From: Nocardia mangyaensis
GTDB taxonomy: Bacteria; Actinomycetota; Actinomycetes; Mycobacteriales; Mycobacteriaceae
Assembly (NCBI RefSeq): GCF_001886715.1
Contig: NZ_CP018082.1
Span: forward strand, 2,976,001 to 3,040,000
Reading direction: 5' to 3'
DNA length: 64,000 bases
Shown here: in pieces, positions 1-28,500 of the stretch
Numbering within the stretch: position 1 is the first letter of the stretch
Layout: every line of letters starts with the position of its first letter
Program-made: the position numbers and the translations under genes
The notes under the pieces: generated by a model
Database searches by the model: none
Told to the model about the DNA's origin: nothing
Seen by the model: the letters and a program-made list of their open reading frames with translations, nothing else

Positions 1-1
1 G

Positions 2-13566
<13,565 letters not shown>

Positions 13567-13570
<4 letters not shown>

Positions 13571-16500
13571 GCGCCACGCAACGGTCTGAAAGCAGCGAAG
13601 AGCGGCTCAGCAGGTACCTTCGCAAGCTCACGGGCGACTTGCGCACCGCGACCAAGCGCATCGCCGAACTGGAGGCCCAGTCCGGCGAGCCCCTCGCGAT
13701 CGTCGGCATGAGCTGCCGGTACCCGGGTGGTGTCCGCACCCCCGAACAGCTGTGGCAGCTGGTCGAATCCGGTGTCGACGCGGTCGGTCCCTTCCCGACC
13801 GGCCGCGGCTGGGACCTGGAGCGATTGTTCGATCCTGACCCCGACGCCGCAGGCACCATCTATACCCGCGAGGGCGGATTCCTCGACGGCGTCGGCGAAT
13901 TCGATCCCGGCTTCTTCGGAATTGGGCCGCGCGAGGCCGCGGTGATGGACCCGCAGCAGCGACTGATGCTCGAAGCCTCATGGGAGGCGCTCGAGGACGC
14001 CGGCATCGATCCGATCTCCCTGCGTGGCAGCGACGTCGGGGTGTTCGCCGGGGTGATCCACCAGCCCTACGGGGACCGGATCGGCGCCGGAGTGATGTCC
14101 GCGGAGACCGAAGGCCATGCGTACCTGGGTGTCTCGGCGAGCGTGTTGTCCGGTCGGGTGGCCTACACCTTCGGGTTCAAAGGACCCGCGCTGTCGGTCG
14201 ACACCGCGTGCTCGTCGTCGCTGGTCGCGCTGCACCTGGCAGGTCAGGCGCTGCGCCAGGGCGACGCGTCGCTGGCGCTGGTCGGCGGCGTCACCGTGAT
14301 GCCCGATCCGACACTGCTCATCGCGTTCGCCCGCCAGCGCGCGCTGTCACCGGACGCGCGCTGCAAGGCGTTCGCCGCAGCCGCGGACGGCACCGGCTTC
14401 TCCGAAGGGCTCGGCCTGCTCGTCGTCGAACGTCTTTCGGACGCACAGCGACTCGGCCACCGCGTGCTCGCCGTGATCCGCGGCAGCGCGGTCAACCAGG
14501 ACGGCGCCAGCAACCGGCTCACCGCCCCCAACGGCCCGGCCCAGGAGGCGGTGATCCGGGCGGCGCTCGCGAACGCCGGGCTGGCGCCTGCTGATGTCGA
14601 CGCGGTGGAGGGGCACGGCACCGGCACCACCCTCGGCGACCCGATCGAAGCGCAGGCCCTGGTCGCTGCCTACGGACCCGGCCGCACGGAGCCGCTGCGC
14701 CTCGGCTCGCTGAAATCCAATATCGGCCACACGTCCGCGGCCGCGGGCGTGGGCGGGGTGATCAAGATGGTGCAGGCGCTGCGGCACGGCACCCTGCCTG
14801 CCACCCTGCACGTCGATGCCCCCACCCCGCACGTGGACTGGAGCGTGGGCACGGTGCGGCTGCTCGCCGGCAACGAGCCGTGGCCTGCGGGCGAGCGCGT
14901 GCGCCGCGCCGGTGTCTCCTCCTTCGGCGCCAGCGGCACCAACGCGCACGTGATCCTCGAAGAGGCTCCCGCCCCGACCGCGTCCGCGCCGACCGAGGCC
15001 GGGTCAGGGATATGGGCAGGGGCCGCGCTGCCACTGCTGCTGTCCGCGAAATCCGAGGCCGGTCTGCGCGGTCAGGCGGAGACGCTGCGCCGGTGGCTGG
15101 TCGAACGGCCCGACCAGGATCTCGCCGCGACGGCGACCGCCTTGGCAGCGACCCGTGCCCACTTGGAATGGCGCGCCGCGGTGGCCTCGACCGACCGGGC
15201 CGAGGTGCTCGCCGGTCTCGCCGCCCTCGCCGAATCGGCGCCGGTTGTCGCCTCGGACACAGTGAGCCTCGGCCGCGCTGTCTCCCGCAAGACGGTTTTC
15301 GTCTTTCCCGGACAGGGCAGCCAGTGGGCCGGGATGGCCGCCGAACTGCTCGCCGCCGACGGGCCGTTCGCGGCGTCGATCGCGGCGTGTGAATCGGCAC
15401 TGGCGCCGTTCGTCGACTGGTCGCTGACCGAGGTGCTGCGCGCGGAGCCCGGCGCCCCGGCACTGGACCGAGTCGACGTCGTGCAGCCCGCGCTGTTCGC
15501 CGTGATGGTGTCGCTCGCCGCACAGTGGCGTGCCGAGGGCGTGGAACCCGACGCGGTGATCGGCCATTCGCAGGGCGAGATCGCCGCCGCCTGTGTCGCA
15601 GGCGCACTCACGCTGGACGACGCGGCGCGCGTCGTCGCGCTGCGCAGTCGCGCCATCGCCGAAGACCTCGCCGGACTCGGAACCATGACCTCGGTCGGTC
15701 TCGGCAGCCAGGCGGTGTGTGAACGCCTCGCCGCCTACGGCGACCGGCTGTCGCTGGCCGCCGAGAACGGCCCCCGCCAGACGGTGATCGCCGGAGAACT
15801 CGCGGCGACCGACGAATTCCTGGCAGCCTGCGAGCGCGACGGCGTGTGGGCCCGTCGCATCCCGGTGGACTACCCGTCGCACTCGAAGGCCGTCGAAGGG
15901 CTGCGCGAGCGCATTCTCACCGATCTGGCTCCGCTGCGTCCGCGCGCGTCGACGATCCCCTTCTACTCCACAGTGCACGCCGACTACCTCGACACCACGA
16001 CGCTGGATGCCGCGTACTGGTACCGATCGCTGCGCGAGCCGGTGCGGTTCGCCGAATCGATTCGAAACCTGATGCGCGCCGGTGTCACCGGCTTTCTCGA
16101 GGCCAGCCCACATCCGGTACTGACCATCGGCGTGGAAAGTGTCGCCGACGAGATCGGCATGGCCGAGCGGATCAGTGTGCTCGGCACACTGCGCCGCGAG
16201 CACGGCGGCCCCGCGCAGTTCGCCGCCGCCCTCGCCCGCGCACACGTCGCCGGTGCGCCGGTGCGACGCCCGACGGCCGCGCCGAACGACCTGCCACCGC
16301 TGCCGACGTATTCCTTTGTCCACCAGCATTACTGGACAGATACTCCGATGGTCGGCGTCGGCGACGTGACGGCCGCCGGACTGGTCGTCCCCGCCCATCC
16401 GCTGCTCGGCGTCGCCGCCGAACTCGCGGGCCGCGGGGAATGGGTGTTCGCCGGCAGCCTGTCGCGCGCCACCCAGCCGTGGCTGGCGGATCACCAGGTC

Positions 16501-19500
16501 TTCGGCTCTGTCGTCGTGCCCGGTACGGCGTTGGCCGAGATGGCGCTGTGCGCAGGGACACAACTGGACTGCGCCCAGCTGGAGGAGCTCACCTTCGCGA
16601 CGCCGTTGCTGCTCGGCGACGGTGTCGTCGAGGTGCAGCTCGCTGTCGGCAGCAGCGACGACTGTGGTAGGCGCACGGTTGCGGTGTACTCGCGGGTCGC
16701 CGCCGCAGCGGGGGAGTCCGGGTGGACTCTGCATGCCGAAGGTGTGCTCGCACCGTCCGCCGACGTCGCTCGATCACCGTGGGACGGCACCGACTGGCCG
16801 CCGACCTACGCCGAATCGCTGACCGGCGAGGCCCTCTACGACCAGCTGGCAGACATGGGCTTCGGCTACGGACCCGTTTTCCAGGGCGTGACCGCCGCCT
16901 GGCTGCACGGCGACGAGGTGCTGGCCGAGGTGTCTCTCGACCCGGCCGCCGACGCCGCCCGCTTCAGCATTCATCCGGCGCTGTTCGACGCCGCCCTCCA
17001 CGGTCTGTCGCAACTGGGCTCATGGGCACCGGGCCAGCTGCCGCTGCCGTTCGCGCTCCACGGAGTCCGAGTGTTCCGGCCCGGCGCCGACGCCGTGCGG
17101 GTGCGTCTGCGGCGACTCGGTGCGGGGCAGGTGCGAATCGATGCGGCCGATGAGGCCGGCGAACCGGTGTTCGCGGTCGATGCGCTGCGAACCCGACCGA
17201 TCGATCTCGCCACGCTGACCGGTACCGACAGCGCCGTGCTGTACGACGTGCGGTGGAACCGGTTGAGCGAGGGCGTAGTGTTCCGTGCGGATTCCGACGC
17301 TACCGACGTGACGGGTTTCGGCGCCACGCCCATCGATGGAATCAACTGCTGGCACGCCGATCTCGCCGAGCTGACAACCGCGCTCGACGCCCCCGACCGC
17401 GCCGTCACGCCGGTCCGGACCGTGGTGTGGACAGTGGACACGGCGCCTTCCGTGCCCGCCACCGCCGCGGGGCACGCCACGGCGACTCGTACCAGCCTGC
17501 ATGCGGCGTTGGACACGGTGCGCGCCTGGCTGGTCGACGAACGATTCGCCGACGCCCGCCTGGTCGTGGTGACCCGCGGCGCCGCCGGCCTGCCCGGGGA
17601 AGCCCCGGATCTGGCCGCCGCGGCGGTGTGGGGTCTGTTGCGTAGCGCCCAGTCCGAACACCCCGGCCGCATCGTGCTGCTCGACGTCGAGCCGGCTGCC
17701 GTCGACGTCGAGCCGATCTCGGTCGCAACGATCGCGCAGGTGCTCGCCGCCGAGGAGCCACAGCTCGCTCAACGCGCTGAGGCATTGTCGGCGCCGCGCC
17801 TGCGACGCCTCGCCGCGCCCCCGCTCGGCGCATCCGACAGCGCGGCGGCTGTCGACGGCCCGCAGGCGGGGGCGGATGAAGTGCCGAGTCTCGCCGCGGG
17901 CACAGTCTTGATCACCGGCGGCACCGGCGGGCTCGGCGCCTTGACCGCCCGCCGCCTCGTCGAACGGCACGGCGTCCGAAACCTGCTGCTGACCTCGCGT
18001 CGCGGCCCGGACGCGGCAGGCGCCGCCGAACTGGTCGCCGAACTCGCCGGACTCGGCGCACACGCGCTGGTGCGGGCCTGCGACGTCGCCGACCGCGCCG
18101 CGCTGTCGGAGCTGCTGTCGCAGATCCCCGCCGACGCGCCGTTGACGGCGGTGATCCACGCCGCAGGCGTACTCGACGACGCCACGCTCACCGCGATCAC
18201 CGCCGGGCAGATCGAGCGGGTGCTGGCGCCGAAAGTCGATGCCGCGCTGCATCTGCACGAGCTGACCCGGGATGCGAACTTGTCCGCATTCGTCCTGTTC
18301 TCCTCCGCCGCCGCACTGCTCGGCTCCGCGGGTCAGGCCGTCTACGCCGCCGCGAACAGTGCCCTCGACGCACTCGCGCTGCAACGGCGCGCCGCCGGGC
18401 TGCCCGCGCAGTCACTGGCGTGGGGCCCGTGGACGACGAGCAGCGAGATGACCGGTGGTCTCGGCCGGGCCGGATTCGCGCGTCTGGAACGCATGGGGTT
18501 GGCCCCGCTGACCGAAGACGTGGGCCTGGCAATGCTGGACCGGGCCCTCGGGCAAGACGAAACCCTGGTCGCAGGAGTCGAATTCGACCGTGCTGCCGTG
18601 GCGACGCTGGCGCGCGGCGGGCTGCTGCCCACCGTCCTGCACGAGCTGGCGCCGACGCGCGCCCGCCGTGCCACAGGCACCGGGGCACTGGCGCGCGCCT
18701 TGATCGCCGCCGCGGACGCCGATCGCGACGGGGTCGTGCGCGATTTCGTCGCCGGACACGCGGCCGCGGTACTCGGGCACGCCTCCGCGTCGGAGATCGA
18801 CGTCGAGACCTCGTTCACCGAGCTGGGATTCGACTCGCTCGGTGGCGTCGAGTTGCGCAACCGGATCGCCACCGCGGCCGGGGTGACGCTGCCGTCGACA
18901 CTCGTCTTCGACTATCCGACCGTGACGGCCGTCGCGGCGCTGGTGCGCAGCCGCCTCGACGGCGCGGAGACCGCCAGAACCCCGGCGCGCCCGACCCGCC
19001 GCGTGCGGGCCGACGAACCGATCGCGATCGTCGGCATGAGCTGCCGGTATCCGGGCGATGTCGGCTCGCCCGCCGAGCTGTGGGAGCTGCTGTTGGCGCA
19101 GACCGACGCCATCACCGAGTTCCCGGCCGACCGCGGCTGGGACCTCGAGCGACTCTTCGACCCTGACCCCGATCAGCCCGGCACCACCTATGTGACGCAG
19201 GGCGGATTCCTGCAGCGGGCGGCCGATTTCGACGCCGGCTTCTTCGGCATCGGCCCGCGCGAGGCGTCGGCGATGGACCCGCAGCAGCGGCTCTTGCTCG
19301 AAACCACCTGGGAGGCGGTGGAGGACGCGGGAATCGACCCGCAGACGCTGCACGGCACGGACGCGGGCGTCTTCGTCGGCGCCTGCTCGTCCGGTTACGC
19401 CAATCTGGTGGGCGGCGAATTGGAGGGCTACCGGCTCACCGGCGGCTCGCACAGCGTGGTCTCCGGCCGCGTCGCGTACACGCTCGGCCTGGAAGGGCCC

Positions 19501-22500
19501 GCGGTGACCGTCGACACGGCGTGTTCGTCGTCGCTGGTCGCACTGCACCTGGCCTGCCAGTCGCTGCGCAGTGGTGAGGCGTCGCTGGCGCTGGCAGGCG
19601 GGGTCACCGTCGCCGCGCGCCCCGACATCTTTGTCGACTTCTCGCGCCAGCGCGGGCTGTCGCCGGACGCGCGCTGCAAGTCCTTCTCCGCCGCCGCCGA
19701 TGGCGTCGCCTTCGCCGAGGGCGTGGGCGTGCTGGTCCTGGAACCCCTGTCGGACGCCGTGCGCAATGGACATCACGTTCTGGCAGTGATCCGCGGCTCC
19801 GCGGTGAACCAGGACGGTGCCAGTAACGGGCTGTCCGCGCCGAACGGTCCGTCGCAGGAACGGGTGATCGCGCAGGCGCTGGCCAATGCCGGGTTGGTCC
19901 CCGCGGAGGTGGACGCGGTGGAGGCACACGGCACGGGCACGACCCTGGGCGATCCGATCGAGGCGCAGGCGTTGATCGCCGCGTACGGGCAGGATCGCGC
20001 GGAGCCGCTGCGGATCGGATCGCTGAAGTCGAACATCGGGCATGCGGTCGCGGCCGCCGGTGTCGGCGGTGTGATCAAGATGGTGCAGGCGTTGCGGCAC
20101 GAGGTGTTGCCGGCGACCCTGCATGTGGATACGCCGACGCCGCAGGTGGATTGGTCCGCGGGGTCGGTGCGACTGCTCACTGAACCGGAGGCATGGACGG
20201 CGGGCGATCGTCCGCGCCGGGCGGGTGTGTCCTCGTTCGGCGTCAGCGGGACGAATGCGCACGTGATCCTGGAGGAGGCGCCGCGGCCGGCTACGGCAGG
20301 CGCTGTGCCCACGTCGGTCTCCAGGCCGGCTGGCCCCGCGGCATCGAGTGCCACGACCACGCGAGCGGCGTCGGCTCCGCTGCTGGTGTCGGCGAAGTCG
20401 GAGCCGGCATTGCGGGAGCAGGCGCGGCGGCTGCACGACTGGCTGGCGCAGAACGAGGAAGCGCGGCTCTCGGATGTGTCGGCGGCACTTCGGTATTCGC
20501 GGGCACAACTGGAGCATCGCGGCGCCGTGGTAGGGCGCGACCGCGAGCAGCTGATGACCGGACTCGCCCATCTCGCCGCAGGACAGTCGAGTCCACGCGT
20601 ATTGACCGGATCGGTCGGGGCAGGCAAGACGGCGTTCCTGTTCACGGGTCAGGGTGCGCAGCGGGTCGGGATGGGTGCTGGTTTGTCTGCGGCGTTCCCG
20701 GTGTTCGCCAGCGCTTTGGACGAGGTCTGTGCGGAGTTCGATGCCCTGCTTGGTGTTTCGCTGCGTGCGGTGATGTTCGGCGAGGATGGCTCGCTGGAAG
20801 GTGGGGCCGGGGTCGACCGGGTCGCCGATGACGCCTCCGATCGAGCCGGTGGCGTCGGGACGCTGTCCGAGGACGCTGCGGGTTTGTTGGATCGGACGGA
20901 GTTCACGCAGCCGGCGTTGTTCGCGTTCGAGGTGGCGTTGTTCCGGTTGATCGAGTCGTTCGGTGTGGTGCCGGATGTGGTGGTTGGTCATTCGATCGGC
21001 GAGTTGTCTGCGGCGTATGTGGCTGGTGTGTGGAGTCTGTCGGATGCGTGTCGTTTGGTGGCTGCGCGTGGTCGTTTGATGGGTGCTTTGCCTGAGGGTG
21101 GGGCGATGCTAGCGGCTGCGGTCAGTGAGGAGCGGGCGCTGGAGTTGCTGGCGGCCGACACCGGTACCGGAGCTGGGGCCAGCTCCGGTGGTTCTGGGCT
21201 AGGGCTCGTCGTTGCCGCTTCTCTGGCGGCGGTGAACGCTCCGACCGCGGTGGTGTTCTCGGGCCCGGTGGAAGCGATCGAGATCGTGGCGGAGCAGCTG
21301 TCCGCTGATGGTGTGAAGACGAACCGTCTGTCGGTGAGTCATGCGTTCCATTCGGTGTTGATGGAGCCGATGCTCGCTGAGTACGAGCGAGTGGCTGCGG
21401 GTGTGGCGTATCAGCCACCGCGTATTCGGTTGTGTTCCACGGTTTCTGGTGTGTTGGCTGGTGAGGAGTTGCTGACTGCGGGGTACTGGGTCGGGCAGGT
21501 GCGTGCGGCGGTTCGTTTCGCGCCTGCGGTGGGTTCGTTGGTGGATTCGGGTGTGCGGCGGTTTATCGAGTTGGGTCCGGATGCGGTGTTGACGGCGATG
21601 ACGCGCCAGTCGTTGCCCGCTGAGCTGGAATCGCGGACCGTCGTCACCGCCGCCGGACGGCGTGCTGTCGATGAGGCCGAGCAGTTCTCGACCGCGCTCG
21701 CGGCCGTGTACTGCGCGGGCGTCGCGGTGGACTTGGCACCGCTGCTCACATCCCGCTCGGCGACCCGCGTCGAGCTGCCGCGCTACGCCTTCGAGCACCG
21801 CCGCTACTGGCTGACGCCGACCGTCGAGCACGGTGCGGGCTCCTTCGACCATCCACTGCTGCACGACATGACGTCGTTGGCAGGCAAGGACGAATGGATA
21901 TTCACGGGAAGGCTTTCCGTCGGCGCGCAGCCGTGGCTCGCCGACCACGCCGTCTTCGGCACCGTGCTGCTGCCCGGTGCCGGATTCCTGGAGTTGGCGT
22001 CGGCGGCGGCCGCCGCGCTCGGCGCCGCGGGCATCGACGAGCTGCTGCTCGCCGCGCCCCTGCGGCTGGCCGCGGACAGCGCCGTGCGAGTGCAGGTGTG
22101 GGCCGCCGCGCCCGACGCCACCGGCCGCCGCGCGCTCGAGATCCGTTCCGCCCCGATCGCGGGCCGCGTCGGCTCCGGTCAGGAGTGGACGCTGCACGCC
22201 ACCGGCACGCTGCTCGCCGCGGATGACGTCTCCGAGCACGTCCCGCAGGCGATCGACGCCTGGTCGCCTTCGGGGAACCCGATCGACGTCGCCGACCTGT
22301 ACGACGACCTGGCCGCCCTCGGCCTCGGCTATGGCACGGCGTTCCAATGCGTGACGGCGGCCTGGCGCAACGCCGACGACGTTTTCGCCGACATCACACT
22401 CGACGAGGTCGCTGCCGCGACGGCAGGGCGGTACGGAGTGCATCCGGCCCTGCTCGACGCGAGCTTGCATGCCGCGATCAGCGTCCTCGCCGAGGATATG

Positions 22501-25500
22501 CCGGAAAGTGCTGTGCCGCTGCCCTTTTCGTACAGCGGCCTGCGCACCGTCCAACGGGGCGCGTCCGCGGTCCGCGCCCGGCTGACTCGCACGGGTACCG
22601 AGCGCGTCCGAATCGAGCTCGTCGACGCGGACGGCGCCCTGGTGGCTCGCCTGGACGCGCTGCATGCCAGGCCCGTGGACGCGCAGACCGTGCGCGCGGG
22701 CGTCGGAACGCGCCTGCCCCTGCACCGGATCGATTGGCACGCGGTCGAATTCTCGGACAGCACGCCGATCGAACCGGTGTCTCGACTGGCCCAGCTCGGC
22801 GGCGAACCGCTACCGGGACTCGCCGACGCAGCCGTCACAAGACATGCGAACCTCGATGAACTCGTCGCCAACGCCGCGTCGGGTGCACTGCCGCAGGTAG
22901 TGATCTGGCCGATCACGACCGCCGCCGATGAAGCACAGTCCGACAATACGACCGCCTCGGCCGCCGACGGGGTGCACTCCGCCGTTCAGGCCGCGCTGAC
23001 GACCCTGCAAACCTGGTTGCGTGAGGTGCGCCTGACGGATGCGCGCCTGGTCGCCGTGACCCAGCGGGCCGCCGGTCTGCCCGGCGAGACACCCGATGTG
23101 GTCGCCGCGGCGATCCGGGGCCTGCTGCGCAGCGCGCAGTCCGAATATCCCGGCCGCATCGTGCTTCTCGACCATGACGGCGAGCTGTCCATCGACCTGG
23201 TGGCAGCGGCGCTGTCGGCCGACGAGCCGCAGCTGGCCGCACGCGACGGGCGCCTGCTGGTGCCCCGCTATGTGCCGGTACAGCCTGTCCCGGCTCCGAC
23301 GCTGACCGCGGGCACCGTGCTGATCACCGGAGGCGTCAGCGGCATCGGCGCACTCCTCGCCCGGCATCTGGTCGATACACACGGCGTCCGCGATCTGCTG
23401 CTCACGTCGCGGCGCGGTGAAAACACTCACGGCGCGGCGGAACTCGTGGCCGAGTTGACCGCGCGCGGCGCCAAGGTACGCCTGGCGGCCTGCGACGTCG
23501 CCAACCACGTCGCGCTGGCGGCTCTGCTGGCGCAGACGCCGACACTGACGGCAGTGGTGCACGCAGCCGGCGTCGTCGACGACGCCGGCGTAGCCGCGCT
23601 GACCGCCGATCAGGTGCACCGGGTGCTGACACCGAAGGTGAACGGGGCACTCGCACTGCACGAGCTGACCCGCGATCGCGAGCTCTCCGCGTTCGTGCTG
23701 TTCTCCTCGGTAGCCGCCAGTGTCGGCGCGCCCGGGCAGGGCAACTACGCCGCGGCGAACGCGTTCCTCGACGCGCTCGCGCAGCAGCGGGCCGCCGCTG
23801 GACTGCCGGGTGTCGCGCTCGCCTGGGGACCGTGGAATCAGGCGGTCGGGATGACCGGTGCGATGGGCCCGGATGCGCAGGCCCGGTTCGCGCGTCAGGG
23901 CCTGCGGATGCTCACCGATGCCGACGGACTGGCGCTGTTCGATGCTGCGCTCGGGGCGCAGACACCGATGGTCGCCGGCATCGAATTCGATCTGCCGAGC
24001 CTCGCTCAGCAGGCGCGGGCAAGCACGCTGCCCGCGCTGTTGCGCTCCCTGGTGGCCGCACCTGCCCGTCGAACGGAGCCCTCCGGCGCGCTCGCGCCGC
24101 GGCTGGCCGCCGCGGCGCCGGAGCGGCACGACGCGATCGTGCTCAGTGTCGTGCGCGAGCACGCCGCTGCGGTGCTCGGCCATGCGACACCCGACGACAT
24201 CGGCGCCGAAACACCGTTCACCGAACTGGGATTCGACTCTCTCAGCGGTGTCGAATTCCGCAATCGGCTCGCTGCGGCCACCGCGGCGACGCTGCCGTCG
24301 ACGCTGGTGTTCGACCACCCGACCGCGGCGGCCGTGGCGCGGTTCCTCCGCGCGAGTTTCGACGGCGGGCACACGCCCGCGCCGACACGGACGCGCCGGG
24401 TGCTGACCGACGACCCGATTGTGATCGTCGGCATGGCCTGCCGCTATCCCGGCGGCGTGAGCACGCCCGATCAGCTGTGGGACCTCGTCGACTCCGGGTC
24501 CGACGCGATCTCCGATTTCCCGGACGACCGCGGCTGGCACCTGGATCGGCTCTTCGACGACGACCCGGACGTGCCGGGCACCTGCTATGTGCGCGAGGCC
24601 GGGTTCCTGGACAACGCAGGCGATTTCGATGCCGGGTTCTTCGGGATCGGGCCGCGTGAGGCGGCGGCGATGGATCCGCAGCAGCGCTTGTTGCTCGAGG
24701 CGTCGTGGGAGGCGCTCGAGGACGCGGGGATCGATCCGACGTCGTTGCGCGGCAGCGATACCGGTGTGTACGCGGGCGTCATGTATCAGGACTACGAGCA
24801 CACCGCGCGCGCCGCGGGCGGCGCCGCGGAGGGCTATCTGGCGACTGGTTCGGCAGGCAGTGTCGTCTCGGGCCGCGTCGCGTATTCGCTCGGCTTGGAG
24901 GGCCCCGCGGTGACCGTCGACACCGCCTGTTCGTCATCGCTGGTCGCGCTGCATTTGGCGGCACAGGCGCTGCGGCAGGGTGAGGCGTCGATGGCGCTCG
25001 TCGGCGGCGTCACCGTGATGTCCACTCCGCTGTTGTTCGTCGAGTTCTCACGTCAGCGTGGCTTGTCGAAAGACGGGCGCTGCAAAGCATTCTCGGCGTC
25101 TGCGGATGGCGTTGCCTGGTCCGAGGGCGTTGGTGTGCTTGTGCTCGAGCGGCTCTCGGACGCACAGCGGTTGGACCATCGGGTGTTGGCGGTGGTCCGT
25201 GGTAGCGCGATCAATCAAGACGGTGCGAGCAACGGGCTCACCGCGCCGAATGGTCCGTCGCAGGAGCGGGTGATCGCGCAGGCGTTGGCCGCGTCGGGTC
25301 TGTCCTCGGTGGATGTGGATGTGGTGGAGGCGCACGGGACCGGTACGACATTGGGCGATCCGATCGAGGCGCAGGCCTTGCTGAATGCCTATGGCCAGGA
25401 TCGCAGTGAACCCTTGCGGGTCGGTGCTCTGAAGTCGAACATCGGTCATACCCAAGCTGCTGCTGGTGTGGGCGGTGTGATCAAGATGGTGCAGGCGCTG

Positions 25501-28500
25501 CGGCACGAGACGCTACCCGCGACCCTGCATGTGGATGCGCCGTCGCCATATGTCGACTGGTCCGCGGGTGCGGTGCGTCTGCTGACAGAGTCGGAGCCGT
25601 GGCCGGTGGGTGATCGGGTGCGTCGGGCGGGTGTGTCGTCGTTCGGGATCAGTGGCACGAACGCGCATGTGATCCTCGAAGAAGCGCCGCCCGCTGTGGC
25701 AGCGGTCGGTGGCGCGCGGTCGGCTCCGGCGGGCAGCGTCGCAGCGGCGTCGGATGAGGTGGACCAGAGCAGTGCGGTGAGTGTTACGCCCCCACTGCTG
25801 GTATCGGCGAAGTCGGAGTCGGCGCTGCGGGCGCAGGCGCTGCGGCTGCACGACTGGCTACAGGAGAACCCCGACGCGGAGCTGTCGGATGTTGCGGCGG
25901 CGCAATGGAGTTCGCGAGCGCAGCTGGATCATCGGGGAGTTGTCCTCGGGCAGGATCGGAACCAGCTGCTGTCGGGTCTGGCCGCGCTGGCGGCGAATTC
26001 ACCGAAGCCCGGTGCGGTCTACGGTGTGTGCGGTTCGGGCAAGACGGCGTTTCTGTTCACCGGTCAGGGCGCGCAGCGGATCGGGATGGGCGCGGGCCTG
26101 TCTGCGGCGTTCCCGGTATTCGCGCGGGCCTTGGACGAGGTGTGCGCGGAGTTCGACCCTCTGCTCGGGATTTCGCTGCGGGACGTGATGTCCGCCAGCG
26201 TGGCAGACAGTACCCACGATTTCTCGGCCGGGGCGATCGACGACGATGACACTCCCGAAACGGGAACCGGCGCCGAGGTCGCGGGTTTGCTGGATCGGAC
26301 GGAGTTCACTCAGCCCGCGTTGTTCGCGTTCGAGGTGGCGTTGTATCGCCTGATCGAGTCGTTCGGTGTGGTGCCGGATGTGGTGGCTGGCCATTCGATC
26401 GGTGAGCTGGTGGCGGCGTATGTGGCTGGTGTGTGGAGTCTGTCGGATGCGTGTCGTTTGGTTGCTGCGCGTGGTCGGTTGATGGGTGCTCTGCCGTCGG
26501 GTGGGGCGATGTTGGCGGCTGCGGTCAGCGAGGAGCGGGCACTGGAGTTGCTGGGGGCAGGCACGCACGCTGAAGCAGGCACCGACACCGGGCCCGTCGG
26601 CGGCTTCGGGGCCGTGTCTTTGGCGGCGGTGAACGCGCCGAACGCGGTGGTGTTCTCCGGTGCGGTTGCGGAGATCTCGGTGCTCGAGGCGCAGCTGAAT
26701 GCAGACGGGGTGAAGACCAGTCGACTGGCGGTGAGTCATGCCTTCCACTCGGCGTTGATCGAGCCGATGCTCACCCAGTACGCGCAGATCGCCGCCGATC
26801 TGGTATTCCAGGCGCCGCGAATCGCCCTGTGCTCCACCGTATCCGGTGCGATGGCCGAGAATGAGCTGTGCACGCCCGAGTACTGGGTGCGGCAAGTGCG
26901 CGATGCGGTCCGGTTCGCGCCGGCAGTGGAGACGCTGACTCGGACGGGGGTGCGCCGGTTCGTGGAGATCGGCCCGGATGCGGTGCTGGCCAACATGACT
27001 CGGCAGGCACTGTCGGAGGATCTCGCCACGCGCTCGTTGGTGGTCGCGGCGTCTCGCCGCACCGTCGACGAGGTCGAGCAGATCGTCGCCGCGCTGGCTG
27101 ACGCCTACTGCGCGGGCGTCGCGATCGACTGGGCGCCCCTGTTCGCGGGCCGCACTGCCGCGCGAATCACCCTGCCCACGTATGCCTTCCAGCGCGAGCG
27201 CTACTGGCTGGCGGTCGACCCTCTGGCCACGGCAGCCGGAACGAACCGACATCCGCTGCTCACCGCGTCGTCCCCGATCGCCGGTGTCGACGAATGGCTG
27301 TTCACCGGACGATTGTCTCCGCGCGCGCAGCCGTGGCTCGCCGACCACACTGTGTTCGGTGCGACGCTGCTGCCGGGAACCGCGTTCGTCGACCTGGCAT
27401 TGGCGGCCGGCGCCGAGATCGGCGCCGAGATCGTGGACGAGCTGCTCCTCGAGGCCCCGCTGGCGCTGGACGATGATGGCGCCGTTCACCTGCAGCTGAA
27501 GGTTGGCGACGCCGACACCGATGGCCGCCGCCCCTTCACGATTCACTCGCGACCCGATCGCCGGTCCGGTGGTGAGAACGCGCGCCACCTCGCCTGGACA
27601 CTGCACGCGACCGGCACACTGCGTGACGCCGACGCCGAAGGGCCGGCGACTTTCCGCGATCCGTGGCCACCACGCGAGGCGACGACCGTCGACCGCGACG
27701 CCATGTACGACCGGCTCACCGAGCTCGGATTCGGATACGGTCCCGCCTTCCAGGGCGTGACCGCCGCGTGGCAGCGCGGCGCCGACACCTATGCCGAGGT
27801 CTCGCTGGACGAGGCGACCGCGGCCTCCGCCGAACAGTTCGGCATGCACCCGGCGCTGCTGGACGCCTGCCTGCACGCCGCGATCGACGGTCTGGTCGCG
27901 GAACTGCCAGACGGCATGTTGCCGCTGCCGTTTTCGTTCTCCGGCGTGCGACTGCACCGCGGCGGCGCGGCGGCAGTGCGCGCCCGCGTGGCGCGAAGTG
28001 GCGACGGCGGGGCACGCATCGCGCTCGTCGACGCCGCAGGCACTCCGGTACTGACGATCGACGCGCTGGTGACCCGCCCGATCGACACGCAGGCACTGAC
28101 CGCGATCAAAGCCCGCCGTCGTGAGCCGGTGCTCGGCATCGACTGGATCGCGGCGACCGGTCCGGCGACGGCGCCGGACACGATCGGTGTGCTGGGCGCC
28201 GCGCCTGTCGCGGGCATCGACAGCACGCCGCTCGACCTCGCGGAGCTGCTCGTCTGCGAGAAGATTCCGGCGATCGTCGCCTGGCAGTCCGACGCCGGCG
28301 AGCGCACCGGTGACGCGGTCGCGGATCTGTGCGCCGAAGTCCATGCGGCGCACGGCATTCTCCTGGCTTGGCTCGCCGAGCCGCGGACCGCGTCGACGCG
28401 GCTGGTAGCGCTGACTCGCCGGGCGGCGGGTCTGCCGGGCGAGTCGCCGGACCCGGTATCGGCAGCGGTGGCCGGACTGCTCCGCAGCGCCCAGGCGGAG

